Assembly (NCBI GenBank): GCA_938039675.1
Contig: CALHUI010000028.1
Coordinates: 1 to 46,615, forward strand
DNA from: an uncultured Cytophagales bacterium
Lineage (GTDB): Bacteria > Bacteroidota > Bacteroidia > Cytophagales > Thermoflexibacteraceae
Reading direction: 5' to 3'
Length of the DNA stretch: 46,615 nt
Below, one piece after another: positions 35,450 through 44,800 of this stretch (the stretch's first letter is position 1; every line of letters begins with the position of its first letter). Below the pieces are notes generated by a model. It saw only the letters and a list, made by a program, of their open reading frames with translations. It had not been told where the DNA came from and did no database searches. Position numbers and translations under genes: made by a program.

Positions 35450-35479
35450 CAAAAATAAATGATTAGCCCGATATGCAAA
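35450..35479 (-). promoter_or_regulatory. Promoter-like pair ahead of the 35032-35442 gene
   Basis: On the minus strand TTTG (35479-35476), 18 bp, then TATTTTTG (35457-35450). The predicted start is at about 35443, adjacent to the ATG at 35442. It overlaps the start of anmK. Confidence 0.45.
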
Positions 35480-36555
35480 ACAGCATCCATGTACTTGGCA
35501 TGATGTCCGGAACATCCTTAGACGGTCTTGATTTGGCATTGGTTGAATTTTGGCAGGATGCCCAATGGCATTTTCGCCTGCACGCAGCAACTACCGTTCC
35601 TTACAGCAATGAATGGAAAGCCGTTTTGAGCGATTTGGAGAACCGTTCTGCCTTTGACTATGCCCGCGCCGATATAGAATTGGGACACTATTTCGGCGAA
35701 CAGGCACGACAATTCACTGCGACACAGGCGGTTCAACCGCTGTTCATCGCTTCGCACGGGCACACGATTTTCCATCAGCCACTCATTCGGCTGACCACGC
35801 AAATCGGGCATGGGGCGGCGCTGTCGGCTGCCTCGGGATACCCTGTCATTTGCGACTTCCGCACGCTGGATGTTGCCTTGGGTGGGCAGGGTGCACCGCT
35901 CGTCCCCATCGGCGACCGCCTGCTCTTCGCCGATTATGATTTTTGCGTCAATCTGGGCGGAATTTCCAACTTTTCGGTAGAACACCAAGGCAAACGCATT
36001 TCCTACGATGTGGCATTTACAAACATGTTGTTCAATTACCTGACAAAAAAGTTGGGGCTTGACTACGACAAGGGCGGCGAAACAGCCCGCAGCGGCAACT
36101 GCCTGCCCGACTTACTGGCGCAGTTCAATGCAGACCCCTATCTGCGGCAACCTTTCCCCAAATCGCTGGGCAAAGAAACTTTTGTTTCGTACTACGTGCC
36201 ACTGATAGAAGCAAGTGGTGCTTCTATCCCCGATTTGCTTTGTACAGCAGTGCATTATTCGGTCTTCCAACTGGCGGAAAACATTCGGCAGTTCAACCGC
36301 GCCAAGCCGAAAGTATTACTTACGGGCGGCGGAGCTTTCAATACTTTCTTTGTGGAACTGCTGCAAAAGCAACTACCCGAAGCGGAAATCGTTATCCCCG
36401 ATGCAGATATTATTGCTTTCAAAGAGGCTATTGTTTTTGCCTTTTTGGGTGTACTGCGCTACTTGGGGCAACCCAATTGCTTGGCTTCGGTTACGGGCGC
36501 AACAGCAGACAATTGCGGTGGCGCTGTCTGGGGAAATATTGGAGATATTGCGTAA
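35473..36555 (+). CDS. anmK: Anhydro-N-acetylmuramic acid kinase
   Basis: 360 residues. The ATPase-fold signature is LGMMSGTSLDGLDLALVEF, with the later motifs GHTIFHQP, VPIGDRLLFADYDFCVNLGG, FTNMLFNYLTKKLGLDYDKG and LLTGGGAFNTFFVELL. AnmK phosphorylates and opens 1,6-anhydroMurNAc during cell-wall recycling, giving MurNAc-6-P. ATG at 35473. It converges on the 2OG-oxygenase gene; a hairpin at 36646 separates them. Confidence 0.95.
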   Translation: MQNSIHVLGMMSGTSLDGLDLALVEFWQDAQWHFRLHAATTVPYSNEWKAVLSDLENRSAFDYARADIELGHYFGEQARQFTATQAVQPLFIASHGHTIFHQPLIRLTTQIGHGAALSAASGYPVICDFRTLDVALGGQGAPLVPIGDRLLFADYDFCVNLGGISNFSVEHQGKRISYDVAFTNMLFNYLTKKLGLDYDKGGETARSGNCLPDLLAQFNADPYLRQPFPKSLGKETFVSYYVPLIEASGASIPDLLCTAVHYSVFQLAENIRQFNRAKPKVLLTGGGAFNTFFVELLQKQLPEAEIVIPDADIIAFKEAIVFAFLGVLRYLGQPNCLASVTGATADNCGGAVWGNIGDIA

Positions 36556-36645
36556 GAACATCGCGTAAACCCGTGCCCATCAGTTTTGGGGCGATACAGA
36601 ACGATGCGTTACTGGTTATTTTACCGGCAACATGACATAAAAAAA

Positions 36646-36675
36646 TCCCGACAGGCTTTAGAGAACCGGTCGGAA
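36646..36675. terminator. Hairpin between anmK and the 2OG-oxygenase gene (dispersed family copy 2)
   Basis: CCGAC-A-GG pairs with CC-G-GTCGG across a loop of about 10 nt, with one mismatch. It lies about 90 bp after the anmK stop and 31 bp before the end of the convergent gene; an A7 run at 36639-36645 gives a T run for the minus strand. Confidence 0.6.
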
Positions 36676-36705
36676 TTACATACAGGCTAGACTTATTCAT
36701 TCACT

Positions 36706-37683
36706 TTATTTTTTTAAACCTATTTCACGCAAGCGTTCGTTGAGGAACTCGCCTGCCGTTATATCAGGATATGCTTTCGGATGCGCTTCGTCAATGCAGT
36801 TTGGCAAACAAGCCAAGCTCATCTCAGAGCGAGGGTGCATGAAGAACGGGATAGAGAACCGCGAAGTGCCCATTTTTTCGCGAGGCGGATTTACTACGCG
36901 GTGGATGGTTGACTTCAGGCGGTTGTTTGTATGACGCTCCAACATGTCGCCTACGTTTACTACTATCTGTTCGGGCAGTGCCGTAATCGGAATCCACTTG
37001 CCGTCGCGGCGGAGTACCTGCAAACCTTCCGCACTTGCGCCCATCAAAAGAGTAATCAGGTTGATATCACCATGAGCAGCCGCACGCACCGCATCAGGGG
37101 GCAGCGCATCGGGGTTTTCAATCGGGAAGTAGTGAATGGCACGCAGGATGCTGTTACCGAATTTCACTTTATCGTCAAAATAATTTTCATCTAAGCCCAA
37201 ATAAAGCGCGGCGGCACGCAACAGTTGAACGCCGGCTTTTTCCAACGTGCGATAGGCCTCTAAGGCTAAGGGTTTGAAATCAGGTACTTCAGTATCAGGG
37301 AATACGTTGTCGGGATATTCTGCCTTTACGGGGTCGTTAGGGTCGGTTACTTCCTGACCTACATGATAAAACTCCTTCAAATCGGGAACGGCATGACCTT
37401 TTGCCTGCTCTTTGCCTTTACCGATATAACCGCGCTGCCCCGCAATCTCAGGAATTTCGTATTTCTTCTTCACGTCATCAGGTAAAAAGAAAAACTTCTT
37501 TACCGCATCGTACAACTTTTTAGTCAGTTCATCGCTAAGTCCGTGATTTTTTACTGCCACAAAACCGATGTTTGTCCATGCATCTCCCAAATTTTTTACG
37601 AAGCGGGCTTTGCGTTCAAGGTCTCCGCTGGTGAAGTCCGCCAAGTCTAATGAAGGAACCTCATCATACAAAATTTCACTCAT
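36706..37683 (-). CDS. 2-oxoglutarate/Fe(II)-dependent dioxygenase, isopenicillin N synthase-like
   Basis: 325 residues with the IPNS-family layout: a DIOX_N half (VPSLDLADFTSGD, GFVAVKNHGLSDELTKKLYD) and a C-terminal 2OG-Fe(II) domain. Fe ligands are His and Asp in AAHGDINLITLLMG and the distal His in LKSTIHRVVNPP; the 2OG-binding Arg-x-Ser is in TSRFSIPFF. Members act in diverse oxidations and the substrate cannot be told here. Not itself evidence of beta-lactam synthesis, since the ACV synthetase context is absent. ATG at 37683. Confidence 0.88.
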   Translation of the reverse strand: MSEILYDEVPSLDLADFTSGDLERKARFVKNLGDAWTNIGFVAVKNHGLSDELTKKLYDAVKKFFFLPDDVKKKYEIPEIAGQRGYIGKGKEQAKGHAVPDLKEFYHVGQEVTDPNDPVKAEYPDNVFPDTEVPDFKPLALEAYRTLEKAGVQLLRAAALYLGLDENYFDDKVKFGNSILRAIHYFPIENPDALPPDAVRAAAHGDINLITLLMGASAEGLQVLRRDGKWIPITALPEQIVVNVGDMLERHTNNRLKSTIHRVVNPPREKMGTSRFSIPFFMHPRSEMSLACLPNCIDEAHPKAYPDITAGEFLNERLREIGLKK

Positions 37684-37720
37684 TGTTTATCAAGTAATTA
37701 AGGTTTGTAAAAACAATCTG

Positions 37721-37728
37721 CAAAAGTA
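37721..37728 (-). promoter_or_regulatory. Probable -7 box of the 2OG-oxygenase gene
   Basis: Minus strand TACTTTTG matches TAnnTTTG, 37 bp before the ATG at 37683. The upstream TTG element is unclear. Confidence 0.4.
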
Positions 37729-37776
37729 GTAATAATCAGCCAATTGTAAATTAGTTAGTTAAAGTTATGAAAACTA

Positions 37777-37788
37777 TTGTATATACAA
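37777..37788. promoter_or_regulatory. Perfect 12-bp palindrome before the YceI gene
   Basis: TTGTATATACAA is its own reverse complement, and the half-site TTGTATA recurs at 37804-37810. It lies 54 bp before the YceI start in the divergent region and could bind a dimeric repressor, for example of the MarR or Rrf2 type. The regulator is not identified. Confidence 0.4.
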
Positions 37789-37842
37789 ATATTGTTCATA
37801 TGCTTGTATAAGAATTACATGTTATAATATCTAAATTACACT

Positions 37843-38373
37843 ATGATTATGACACAATGGGCAATTGACGATGCACACAGCGAAATCCAATTCAAGGTAA
37901 AACACCTGATGAGGTCAACCGTGACAGGTTCTTTCGGTACTTTTTCGGGCGCTGCCACCACCGAAGGCGACGACTTCAACAATGCGCAAATCTCTTTCAC
38001 GGCTGCTACGGCTTCCATTAACACCGGACAAGCCGACCGCGATAACCACCTGCGCTCTGCCGACTTCTTTGATGCCGAAAAATATCCCGAAGTAACTTTT
38101 ACTTCTTCTTCCACGAAGAACACAGGCGGCAGCAACTTTGAACTGACCGGCACCCTTTCCATGCACGGCGTGAGCAAAGAAGTTACTCTGAACGCCGAGT
38201 TTTTGGGCATCAACAAAGACCCTTGGGGCAACACCAAAGCTGCTTTTGAACTGAGCGGCAAAGTAAACCGCAAAGACTTCGGCTTGAATTGGAACACAGC
38301 ATTGGAAACAGGCGGCATATTGGTAGGCGAAGAAGTAAAACTGATTGCCAACGTACAATTGGCGCGTCAATAG
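37843..38373 (+). CDS. YceI family protein (cytosolic form)
   Basis: 176 residues with the lipocalin-like YceI beta-barrel motifs: WAIDDAHSEIQFKVKHLMRS at the start, VTGSFGTFSG, FTAATASINTGQADRDNHLR, FFDAEKYPEVTFTSSS and KVNRKDFGLNWNTALETGG. Members bind isoprenoid or amphiphilic lipids. There is no signal peptide, unlike E. coli YceI, so it is probably cytoplasmic. ATG at 37843, with a second at 37849. A strong terminator follows. Confidence 0.92.
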   Translation: MIMTQWAIDDAHSEIQFKVKHLMRSTVTGSFGTFSGAATTEGDDFNNAQISFTAATASINTGQADRDNHLRSADFFDAEKYPEVTFTSSSTKNTGGSNFELTGTLSMHGVSKEVTLNAEFLGINKDPWGNTKAAFELSGKVNRKDFGLNWNTALETGGILVGEEVKLIANVQLARQ

Positions 38374-38383
38374 TTAGTTTGGG

Positions 38384-38412
38384 AAGCCGTTCCGGATTTT
38401 TCGGAATGGCTT
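38384..38412. terminator. Intrinsic terminator between yceI and trpF
   Basis: AAGCCGTTCCG (38384-38394) pairs with CGGAATGGCTT (38402-38412), 11 bp with one G-T, loop of 7, followed by TTTT on the plus strand. It should stop both convergent genes. Confidence 0.85.
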
Positions 38413-38415
38413 TTC

Positions 38416-39042
38416 CTATAGCCCGAGTTTGGTTTTGAAATTGCGCAGTAAGTCTGTGTTTTTCATGCCCGGGGCGGTTTCAAAGCGGCTGTTTAGGTCT
38501 ATGGCGTGCAAAGCGGGCAGCAGCAGGGTTTTGAGTGTCTCTGCATGTTCCGTACCAATGCCTCCGCTAAGGAAAAAGGGCTTGCCGAAAGGATAGCTTT
38601 TGAGCAAGTCCCAATTGAAGGTTACGCCGTTGCCGCCGTGATTTTTCCCTTGTGTATCAAAAAGGAAAAAATCTACGATTGGTTCGTAGTCGGTCAGTTT
38701 TGCAAAATCAAAGGTTTCACCAACGGAAAATGCCTTGATTACGGGCAAACCCGTTTTTTCACGGATGCTGCAACAAAATTCCGCCGATTCGCTGCCATGC
38801 AATTGCAAGAGTTGCAAGCCGTAGTCTGCCGTTGCCTGCACGATTTCCTCTGCCGACTGATTGACAAAAACGCCCACTTTTTTGGTTTCCGCGGGGAAAG
38901 CGGGCAATTGCTCGGGCGGCAGATTGCCTACATACCGCAATGAACCGCGATAGAATATCAAGCCCGCATAGTCGGGGCGTATGTCCGAAAGAATTGCCGC
39001 TATGTTGGCGGGGTCTTTCAGCCCGCATATTTTCCATTGCAT
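38416..39042 (-). CDS. trpF: Phosphoribosylanthranilate isomerase
   Basis: 208-residue TIM barrel of tryptophan synthesis. The start WKICGLKDPANIAAI has the catalytic Cys motif, and the C-terminal phosphate-binding loop is FLSGGIGTEHAETL, followed by LHAIDLNSRFETAPGMKNTD with the conserved NSRFE. ATG at 39042. It is divergent from trpE across 77 bp that carries a minus-strand -7 box at 39098. Confidence 0.95.
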   Translation of the reverse strand: MQWKICGLKDPANIAAILSDIRPDYAGLIFYRGSLRYVGNLPPEQLPAFPAETKKVGVFVNQSAEEIVQATADYGLQLLQLHGSESAEFCCSIREKTGLPVIKAFSVGETFDFAKLTDYEPIVDFFLFDTQGKNHGGNGVTFNWDLLKSYPFGKPFFLSGGIGTEHAETLKTLLLPALHAIDLNSRFETAPGMKNTDLLRNFKTKLGL

Positions 39043-39097
39043 TGCTTCACTGATTTTTATTGCTCCGCCTCAGCAACTAACTTAGCGGACGCATTGC

Positions 39098-39105
39098 CAA
39101 AGATA
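39098..39105 (-). promoter_or_regulatory. Possible trpF -7 box
   Basis: Minus strand TATCTTTG matches TAnnTTTG, 55 bp before the trpF ATG. No upstream TTG element is clear. Confidence 0.35.
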
Positions 39106-39119
39106 CGGCGTGATTTGCT

Positions 39120-40550
39120 ATGAAAAATTTTACCGTTCAAACCCGATATAAAAAACTGCTTGCCGATACGGTTACTCCCGTGAGCATCTACTTCCGTCTG
39201 CGCGACAGGTTCGTGAACACCCTGCTGCTGGAAAGTTCCGATTATCACGGCAACGAAAATGCTTTTACCTACATCTGCTGCCAGCCCGTAGCGGCGTTTA
39301 AGGTTGCCGAGGGGCAAATGCACATCAGTATGCCCGACGGACAGACGGAAACGTATCGGGTAAATGCCGAAAATCGGGTGGTGGACTATTTGAACCGTTT
39401 TGCCAAGTCGTTTCAGCCCGTTTCGCCGCTGCCCGAAAAGTTCATCAGCAACGGCATTTTCGGCTATATGGCATACGATGCGGTGCAATACTTTGAAGAT
39501 ATTTCGCTGCCCGCCAAGTCAAAAGAAGGCTTTGAGCAGCGCATCCCTGATATTTACTATCAGGTATTCCGCTATATCATCGCCATCAACCACTTCAACG
39601 AAGAGCTGTACATTTTTGAGCACCAATACGGCGATGAGCAACTGACCGAAGACGGCATTGCACAAATTGAAGGCATCATCCGCAATAAAAACTTTGTTGC
39701 CTACCGGTTTGAATCCGTCGGCAGCGAGCGTTCCAACTTTACCGACGAGGAATTTCTGCAAATTATTGCCAGAGGCAAGGAACACTGCAAAGCAGGCGAT
39801 GTTTTCCAAATTGTACTTGCACGACGCTTTGCGCAAGGTTTCAGAGGCGATGAGTTTAACGTATATCGTGCGCTGCGGGCTATCAATCCCTCGCCTTACC
39901 TGTTCTATTTTGACTACGGCAATTTTAAAATTTTCGGTTCTTCTCCCGAAGCACAATTGGTCATCAAAGGCGGGAAAGCCGTTATCCACCCCATTGCGGG
40001 AACGTTCCGCCGCACAGGCAACGACTTGCAGGATGCTGCCGCCGCGCAACGGCTCATGGAAGACCCCAAAGAAAACGCCGAGCATATCATGCTGGTAGAT
40101 TTGGCGCGCAACGATTTGAGCAAGCACTGCGAAGAGGTAACAGTTGCTACTTTTAAAGAAGTGCAATATTTCTCACACGTAATTCACTTGGTTTCTACGG
40201 TAGAAGGCAAACTCACCGACTCGGAAAAAGCCATCCAGATTGTGGCGGATACCTTCCCTGCCGGAACGCTTTCGGGCGCGCCCAAATACCGCGCCATGCA
40301 GCTCATCAACCAATACGAAACCATTAGCCGCGGCTACTACGGCGGTTGTATTGGGTTTATGGGCTTCAACGGCGACTTCAATCAGGCAATTATGATTCGT
40401 TCGTTTTTGAGCATCGGCAATACGCTGCACTATCAGGCAGGGGCGGGCGTGGTGTTCAAGTCAGACGACCGCAGCGAACTGGAAGAAGTAAACAATAAAT
40501 TGCGCGCACTGCGCACCGCCTTGCAATTGGCAACGGGTCTTGAGAATTAA
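39120..40550 (+). CDS. trpE: Anthranilate synthase component I
   Basis: 476 residues. The feedback-regulatory LLESS-type motif near the N-terminus (NTLLLESSDYHGNE) is present, as are the chorismate-binding motifs FQIVLARRFAQGF, SPSPYLFYFD-like NPSPYLFYFDYGNFKIFGSS, PIAGTFRRTG, HIMLVDLARNDLSKHCEEVT, AGTLSGAPKYRAMQLIN and GGCIGFMGFNGDFNQAIMIR. It makes anthranilate from chorismate with ammonia or TrpG-supplied ammonia. TrpG is not adjacent, so trp genes are split here. ATG at 39120. Its stop overlaps the convergent membrane gene by 4 bp. Confidence 0.93.
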   Translation: MKNFTVQTRYKKLLADTVTPVSIYFRLRDRFVNTLLLESSDYHGNENAFTYICCQPVAAFKVAEGQMHISMPDGQTETYRVNAENRVVDYLNRFAKSFQPVSPLPEKFISNGIFGYMAYDAVQYFEDISLPAKSKEGFEQRIPDIYYQVFRYIIAINHFNEELYIFEHQYGDEQLTEDGIAQIEGIIRNKNFVAYRFESVGSERSNFTDEEFLQIIARGKEHCKAGDVFQIVLARRFAQGFRGDEFNVYRALRAINPSPYLFYFDYGNFKIFGSSPEAQLVIKGGKAVIHPIAGTFRRTGNDLQDAAAAQRLMEDPKENAEHIMLVDLARNDLSKHCEEVTVATFKEVQYFSHVIHLVSTVEGKLTDSEKAIQIVADTFPAGTLSGAPKYRAMQLINQYETISRGYYGGCIGFMGFNGDFNQAIMIRSFLSIGNTLHYQAGAGVVFKSDDRSELEEVNNKLRALRTALQLATGLEN

Positions 40551-41044
40551 GCGGCTATTTTGTCAAGAATTTTCTCTGTGACTTCTCTTTGCAGCCACCA
40601 CATTACCCAATCAAAAACCATCAGCCATGCGCCTTGCAGGATGATGGCTTTGCCGAAACCTTCCCACCTAAGGCTGTTGCTATCGTTGCGGCGGGCGCGT
40701 TCTATCAGATAAAAGCCGCCCATAATGTACGCCACGTCTAAGGCGGCATTGAACAGATAGATTTTCTCAATGTCATACTGTGCAGCAACCGATTCCCGAA
40801 GGCTCATCAGGCTGATGCTTGTTTGCAGGGCATTCCAATAGCCGCCCGCAGCAAGTACGATATTCACAAAATTCCAATAAGCATTCATTTGCCAGAAGTA
40901 GCGGCTTGCTCCTTCGATTTTTCGGGCTTTCCAAAAGCCGATAATAATGTTGAAAAATGCCCATGTGCCCAACAGCATCATGCCCTGCTGGTTAAGATTG
41001 AGCCGCGCTAAGTTGAGCGTTACAAGTGAGTCAAGCAACAGCAT
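40547..41044 (-). CDS. Small multi-pass membrane protein of unknown function
   Basis: 165 residues with about four hydrophobic segments: MMLLGTWAFFNIIIGFW, FVNIVLAAGGYWNALQ, ALDVAYIMGGFYLIER and IILQGAWLMVFDWVMWWL. Short charged loops (RKIEGASRYFWQMNAYWN, RARRNDSNSLRWEGF) lie between. It resembles the Bacteroidota membrane family DUF6992, but I cannot confirm it. ATG at 41044. Tail-to-tail with trpE. Confidence 0.75.
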   Translation of the reverse strand: MLLLDSLVTLNLARLNLNQQGMMLLGTWAFFNIIIGFWKARKIEGASRYFWQMNAYWNFVNIVLAAGGYWNALQTSISLMSLRESVAAQYDIEKIYLFNAALDVAYIMGGFYLIERARRNDSNSLRWEGFGKAIILQGAWLMVFDWVMWWLQREVTEKILDKIAA

Positions 41045-41067
41045 AGCTTAATGATTGGTTCATATAC

Positions 41068-41100
41068 AAACCTAACAGGTATAGAAGACCCGTCAGGTTT
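41068..41100 (-). terminator. Hairpin between the Uma2 gene and the membrane gene (dispersed family copy 3)
   Basis: AAACCTAACAGGT (41068-41080) and ACCCGTCAGGTTT (41088-41100). On minus-strand RNA it pairs over 13 positions with two G-U wobbles and a 7-nt loop. It lies between the Uma2 stop and the next gene, without a strong T run. Confidence 0.5.
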
Positions 41101-41214
41101 AAGTCGCTGATTTTTAATTATTTATGCAAATTTTCCTTTACAAATCAATTGTAACTTTGTACAGCTGCGTTATCTGCCCAAAATCAGCATTCAAATACAG
41201 GAAAAACGCGGCAG

Positions 41215-41814
41215 TTACCCGAAAACCTCCTGCAAAGGAATCTGTAAATCGCTGAAAATGAATGAGGTAATCACATCTTCGGCGGTGTAGATGCCGTGCA
41301 GTCGGTAGCGGTTGTTTTCATCCAAAACAAACTGTTGCAGAAACTGTTCGTAAGGAACCACAATCCAGTATTCGCGCACGCCGTTTTCTTCGTAGAGGCT
41401 GAATTTGTGCTTCATTTCCTTCTTAGAATTGCCTTTGGAAAGAATTTCCACAATCAAATCCGGTGCGCCGAGGCAGCCTGCCTCGTCAATTTTTGCCGCA
41501 TCGCAAATAATGGAAATGTCGGGCTGTACAACCGTGAAAATGTCGCGATTGGCTGCGGCAGACTTCTTACCGTCTGACAGCCGCACATCAAAAGGCGCAG
41601 AAAAAGCCTGACAATTCGTATTTTTCAAATAGTTGAATATCATACCCGACAGTTGCCATGAAATCCGCTGATGGGTAGCCCCGGGCGGAGGCGACATCGG
41701 GAAAATTTTGCCTTTAATCAACTCAACGGTTTCTTCTAACTGCCATTGCAGATAGTCGGCGTAGGTATATACGCCGTTCGGGTCTAATTGGGAAAGATTG
41801 GTAACGGGTTGCAT
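41215..41814 (-). CDS. Uma2 family (DUF820) putative restriction endonuclease
   Basis: 199 residues with the PD-(D/E)XK-type Uma2 motifs: YLQWQLEETVELIKGKIFPM, HQRISWQLSGMIFNYLKN, VQPDISIICDAAKID, GAPDLIVEILSKGNSKKEMK, YEENGVREYWIVVP. The Asp of APDL, the Glu of VEIL and the downstream Lys are candidate catalytic residues. Biological role is unclear; such genes are often mobile and multi-copy. The ATG at 41814 is chosen over an open extension upstream. Ends 19 bp from the hydantoinase gene. Confidence 0.88.
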   Translation of the reverse strand: MQPVTNLSQLDPNGVYTYADYLQWQLEETVELIKGKIFPMSPPPGATHQRISWQLSGMIFNYLKNTNCQAFSAPFDVRLSDGKKSAAANRDIFTVVQPDISIICDAAKIDEAGCLGAPDLIVEILSKGNSKKEMKHKFSLYEENGVREYWIVVPYEQFLQQFVLDENNRYRLHGIYTAEDVITSFIFSDLQIPLQEVFG

Positions 41815-41833
41815 AGTCAAATATACGCAATTT

Positions 41834-44800
41834 TCAGCCATCCGACGGCGTGCCGAAGCCACCGCCGCCGGGTGTGTGCAGGCAGAGCAAATCGCCTACT
41901 TGCAGGTCGGCGCGGTCTATGCCTTGCAATGCTACGAGTTTGCCCGTAGCACGTACAAGCCACTGTTGCCCTGTTTTGCCCTCTTCACCGCCTGCCATGC
42001 CGTAGGGGGCTTCCTTGCGATGCTGGGTAATGAGACTTAACGCAACGGGTGCCAAAAAGCGGATGTATCGCTCAATACCGTTGCCGCCGCACCACTTGCC
42101 CCTGCCGCCCGAGTCGGGACGAATAGCAAACCGTTCAACGCGCACGGGATAGCGTTTTTCCATGATTTCCGCATCGGTAATGCGCGTGTTGGTCATGTGG
42201 CAATGGACGGCATCCGCACCGTGTAAACCTTCCGTTGCGCCGCTGCCTCCGCCAATGGTTTCGTAATAGCCAAACGATTCGTTCCCGAAAATGAGGTTGT
42301 TCATTGTACCTTGGCTGCACGCGGCAAGTGCTAAGGCTTTGAGCAGCGTATCGGTCAGCCGCTGGCTGACTTCGGTATTGCCGCCCACCACAGCAGGGCA
42401 TAGGGCAGGATTATCGGAAAATCGGGGATTGAGCAGCGAACCTTCGGGCAAATGCAGTTCTACGGATTGCATCAGCCCCTCATTGAGCGGTACGTACTCA
42501 TGCGGCAACTTAGCGGCAATCAGCAGGCGCAAGACGTAAATCACGACGCTGTTCACAATGGCAGGCGTGGCGTTGAGGTTGCCCGCATGTGTGGCTGCCG
42601 TGCCGCTGAAATCAATCGTTACTTTTTCATGGCTGATTCGGATGCGGGCGCACAGCGGGCTGCCGTCGTCCAAACGCTCTGTGGCGGCAAACGACTGCGC
42701 AGGCAATTGCCGCAGGCTGCGCATCAAGCAGTCGTGCGCATAGCGTTTCAATGCCTGCATGTAGCGATGCACCTGACCGATACCATAGGCACGGCAAAGA
42801 TTTTGCAGCCCGCCAATGCCTGCCTGAATAGATGCCAGTGCCGCTTGCAAATCGGCAATATTTTCGTTCAGCGCACGGGTAGGATACGGCGCATCGGTAA
42901 ACACTTGTGCGACCGCTTCCCATTGTGGTACGCCGCCGCGCATCAGGTAGGCAGGTGCAATTACGACTCCTTCTTCTGCCAGCGAGCGGGCATCGGGGGG
43001 CATCGAACCGGGACGCGAGCCGCCGATTTCGGCATGGTGCGCACGGTTGGCAACATAGCCGACCAGTTTATCACCAAAGAAAACGGGTGCAATAAGTGTA
43101 ACATCGGGCAGGTGCGAGCCTCCAAACGCGGGATGATTGGTAACAACCACATCGCCTTTTTGCATGGGCAAAACCTTGCGCACGCGGCGCACGCATACGC
43201 CCAAACTGCCCAAATGCACGGGAACGTGCGGCGCATTGACCACCAATTCGCCGTCGGCATCCAGCAGGGCGCAGGAAAAATCCAAACGTTCTTTTACATT
43301 TACCGAAAAGGCTGTCCGTTGCAGCAATGCGCCCATCTCGTTGGCAACTGCCGTAAATCGATTAGAAAACAGTTCCAGCGCAGCGGCTTCGGGGGCTTGC
43401 CCTTGTTGCAGCGGCTGATTTTCGGTGCAATACAGTGCTACATCGCCGTTGGCGAGTATTTCCATTTGCCAATGTGCCGGCACAAAAACCGTGTGAAAAT
43501 CACTTAGCAAAATAGCTGCACCTTTGGCAACTGCCCCAATAGGCAGTTTTTCCGCATCAAACACGGCTGCATCGCGATGATAGCGCGTCGGTTGGACTTC
43601 CTGAGGGACTTTGGCAGGCTGTGGGGGCATCAGCGAGTAACTCTGTGGCACAGCAGCTGTCAGCCACAAAGCAACAACTTCTACCTGCTCATCTGTTGTT
43701 TGCTTGGGAAGGTAGCCGTATAATTTTGCGTATGCCTGCCGGAACTTTTGCGCTGCGGAAGCGAGCGTTTCATTTTCGTGAAAATCAAGGGCAATGGCAC
43801 TTTCCTGACCTTTCAGCCGCAACTCGGCGCTAATTTGTCGGATGATAATTTGTTCAGAAGCAAAGTTTTGGGCAAGCAAGGGCTGCATTGCCTCCGTTTT
43901 GATTTTGGTCAGCACCTCCTGCCAACGCATGAAGAACGCAGGCAGCGATTCCATAATTTGCCGTGCCTGTGTATAGGCAATATCCGTTTGCCCGATGCCG
44001 TAAGCACAAAATAAGCCTGCATAGCGAGGCACTAAAATTCGCTGAATACCGAGCAAGTCCGCCACTTCGCAAATGTGCTGCCCGCCTGCACCTCCGAAGG
44101 CAAGCAGCGCATAGTCGGCCGGATTTTCGCCTTTGCGCGTGGTAATCAGACGGATAGCCTCCGCCATTTTTTCGTTGGCAAGTTGCAAGAGCGTAGCCAG
44201 CAGTTTTTCCCGACCGATTGTCTCACCTGTTGCTTCGGCTATCTTTTTTTGAAGATGGGTTAATGCCTGTTCGGCAGCGGCTTCACTGATAGGGATGGAA
44301 AAATTTTGCGGCATCAACCTGCCGGCCAGCAAATTAACATCAGTTATGGTCAGGGGCCCACCGTTACCATAGCAGGCAGGGCCGGGGAATGCCCCCGCAC
44401 TGTGCGGCCCAACGGCGAGCCTGTGTCCGTCGAAAAAGCAAATTGAGCCGCCGCCTGCCGCTACGGTCTCGATGGCAACGGCACGGCTCATGAGCGACAG
44501 CCCGCCAACGCGCACCTCGTTTGTCCAGTCGGGCGTGCCATCCACGCGGGCAACGTCGGTGCTGGTGCCGCCCATATCGAACGTAATATGTTTGGCAAAG
44601 GGGCTGTTTTGCGTATGCTTCCATGCACCGATAACTCCTCCCGCGGGGCCGCTCAGCAAGCTGTCTTTGGGGTGAAACTCTCGATAATCGGCCAGATTTC
44701 CGTTGCTGCTCATCAATCGCAAATCGGCTGCCTTTTCGCTGATTGGTTGAAGGTATGACATTAGTACGGGCGCAAGTGCCGCATTGGCAAGGGCGGTTTG

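Noticed and set aside
36706..37683. Beta-lactam (isopenicillin N) biosynthesis
   Set aside because: Only the broad 2OG-Fe(II) family signature is present; no peptide synthetase or other pathway genes are nearby.
37767..37811. 14-codon ORF (MKTIVYTNIVHMLV) before yceI, considered as another leader peptide
   Set aside because: No promoter at the right distance, no terminator after it and no biased composition; it also overlaps the palindrome.
42452..43507. 351-codon plus-strand frame across the hydantoinase gene
   Set aside because: Antisense to a conserved enzyme; composition is typical of a mirror frame.
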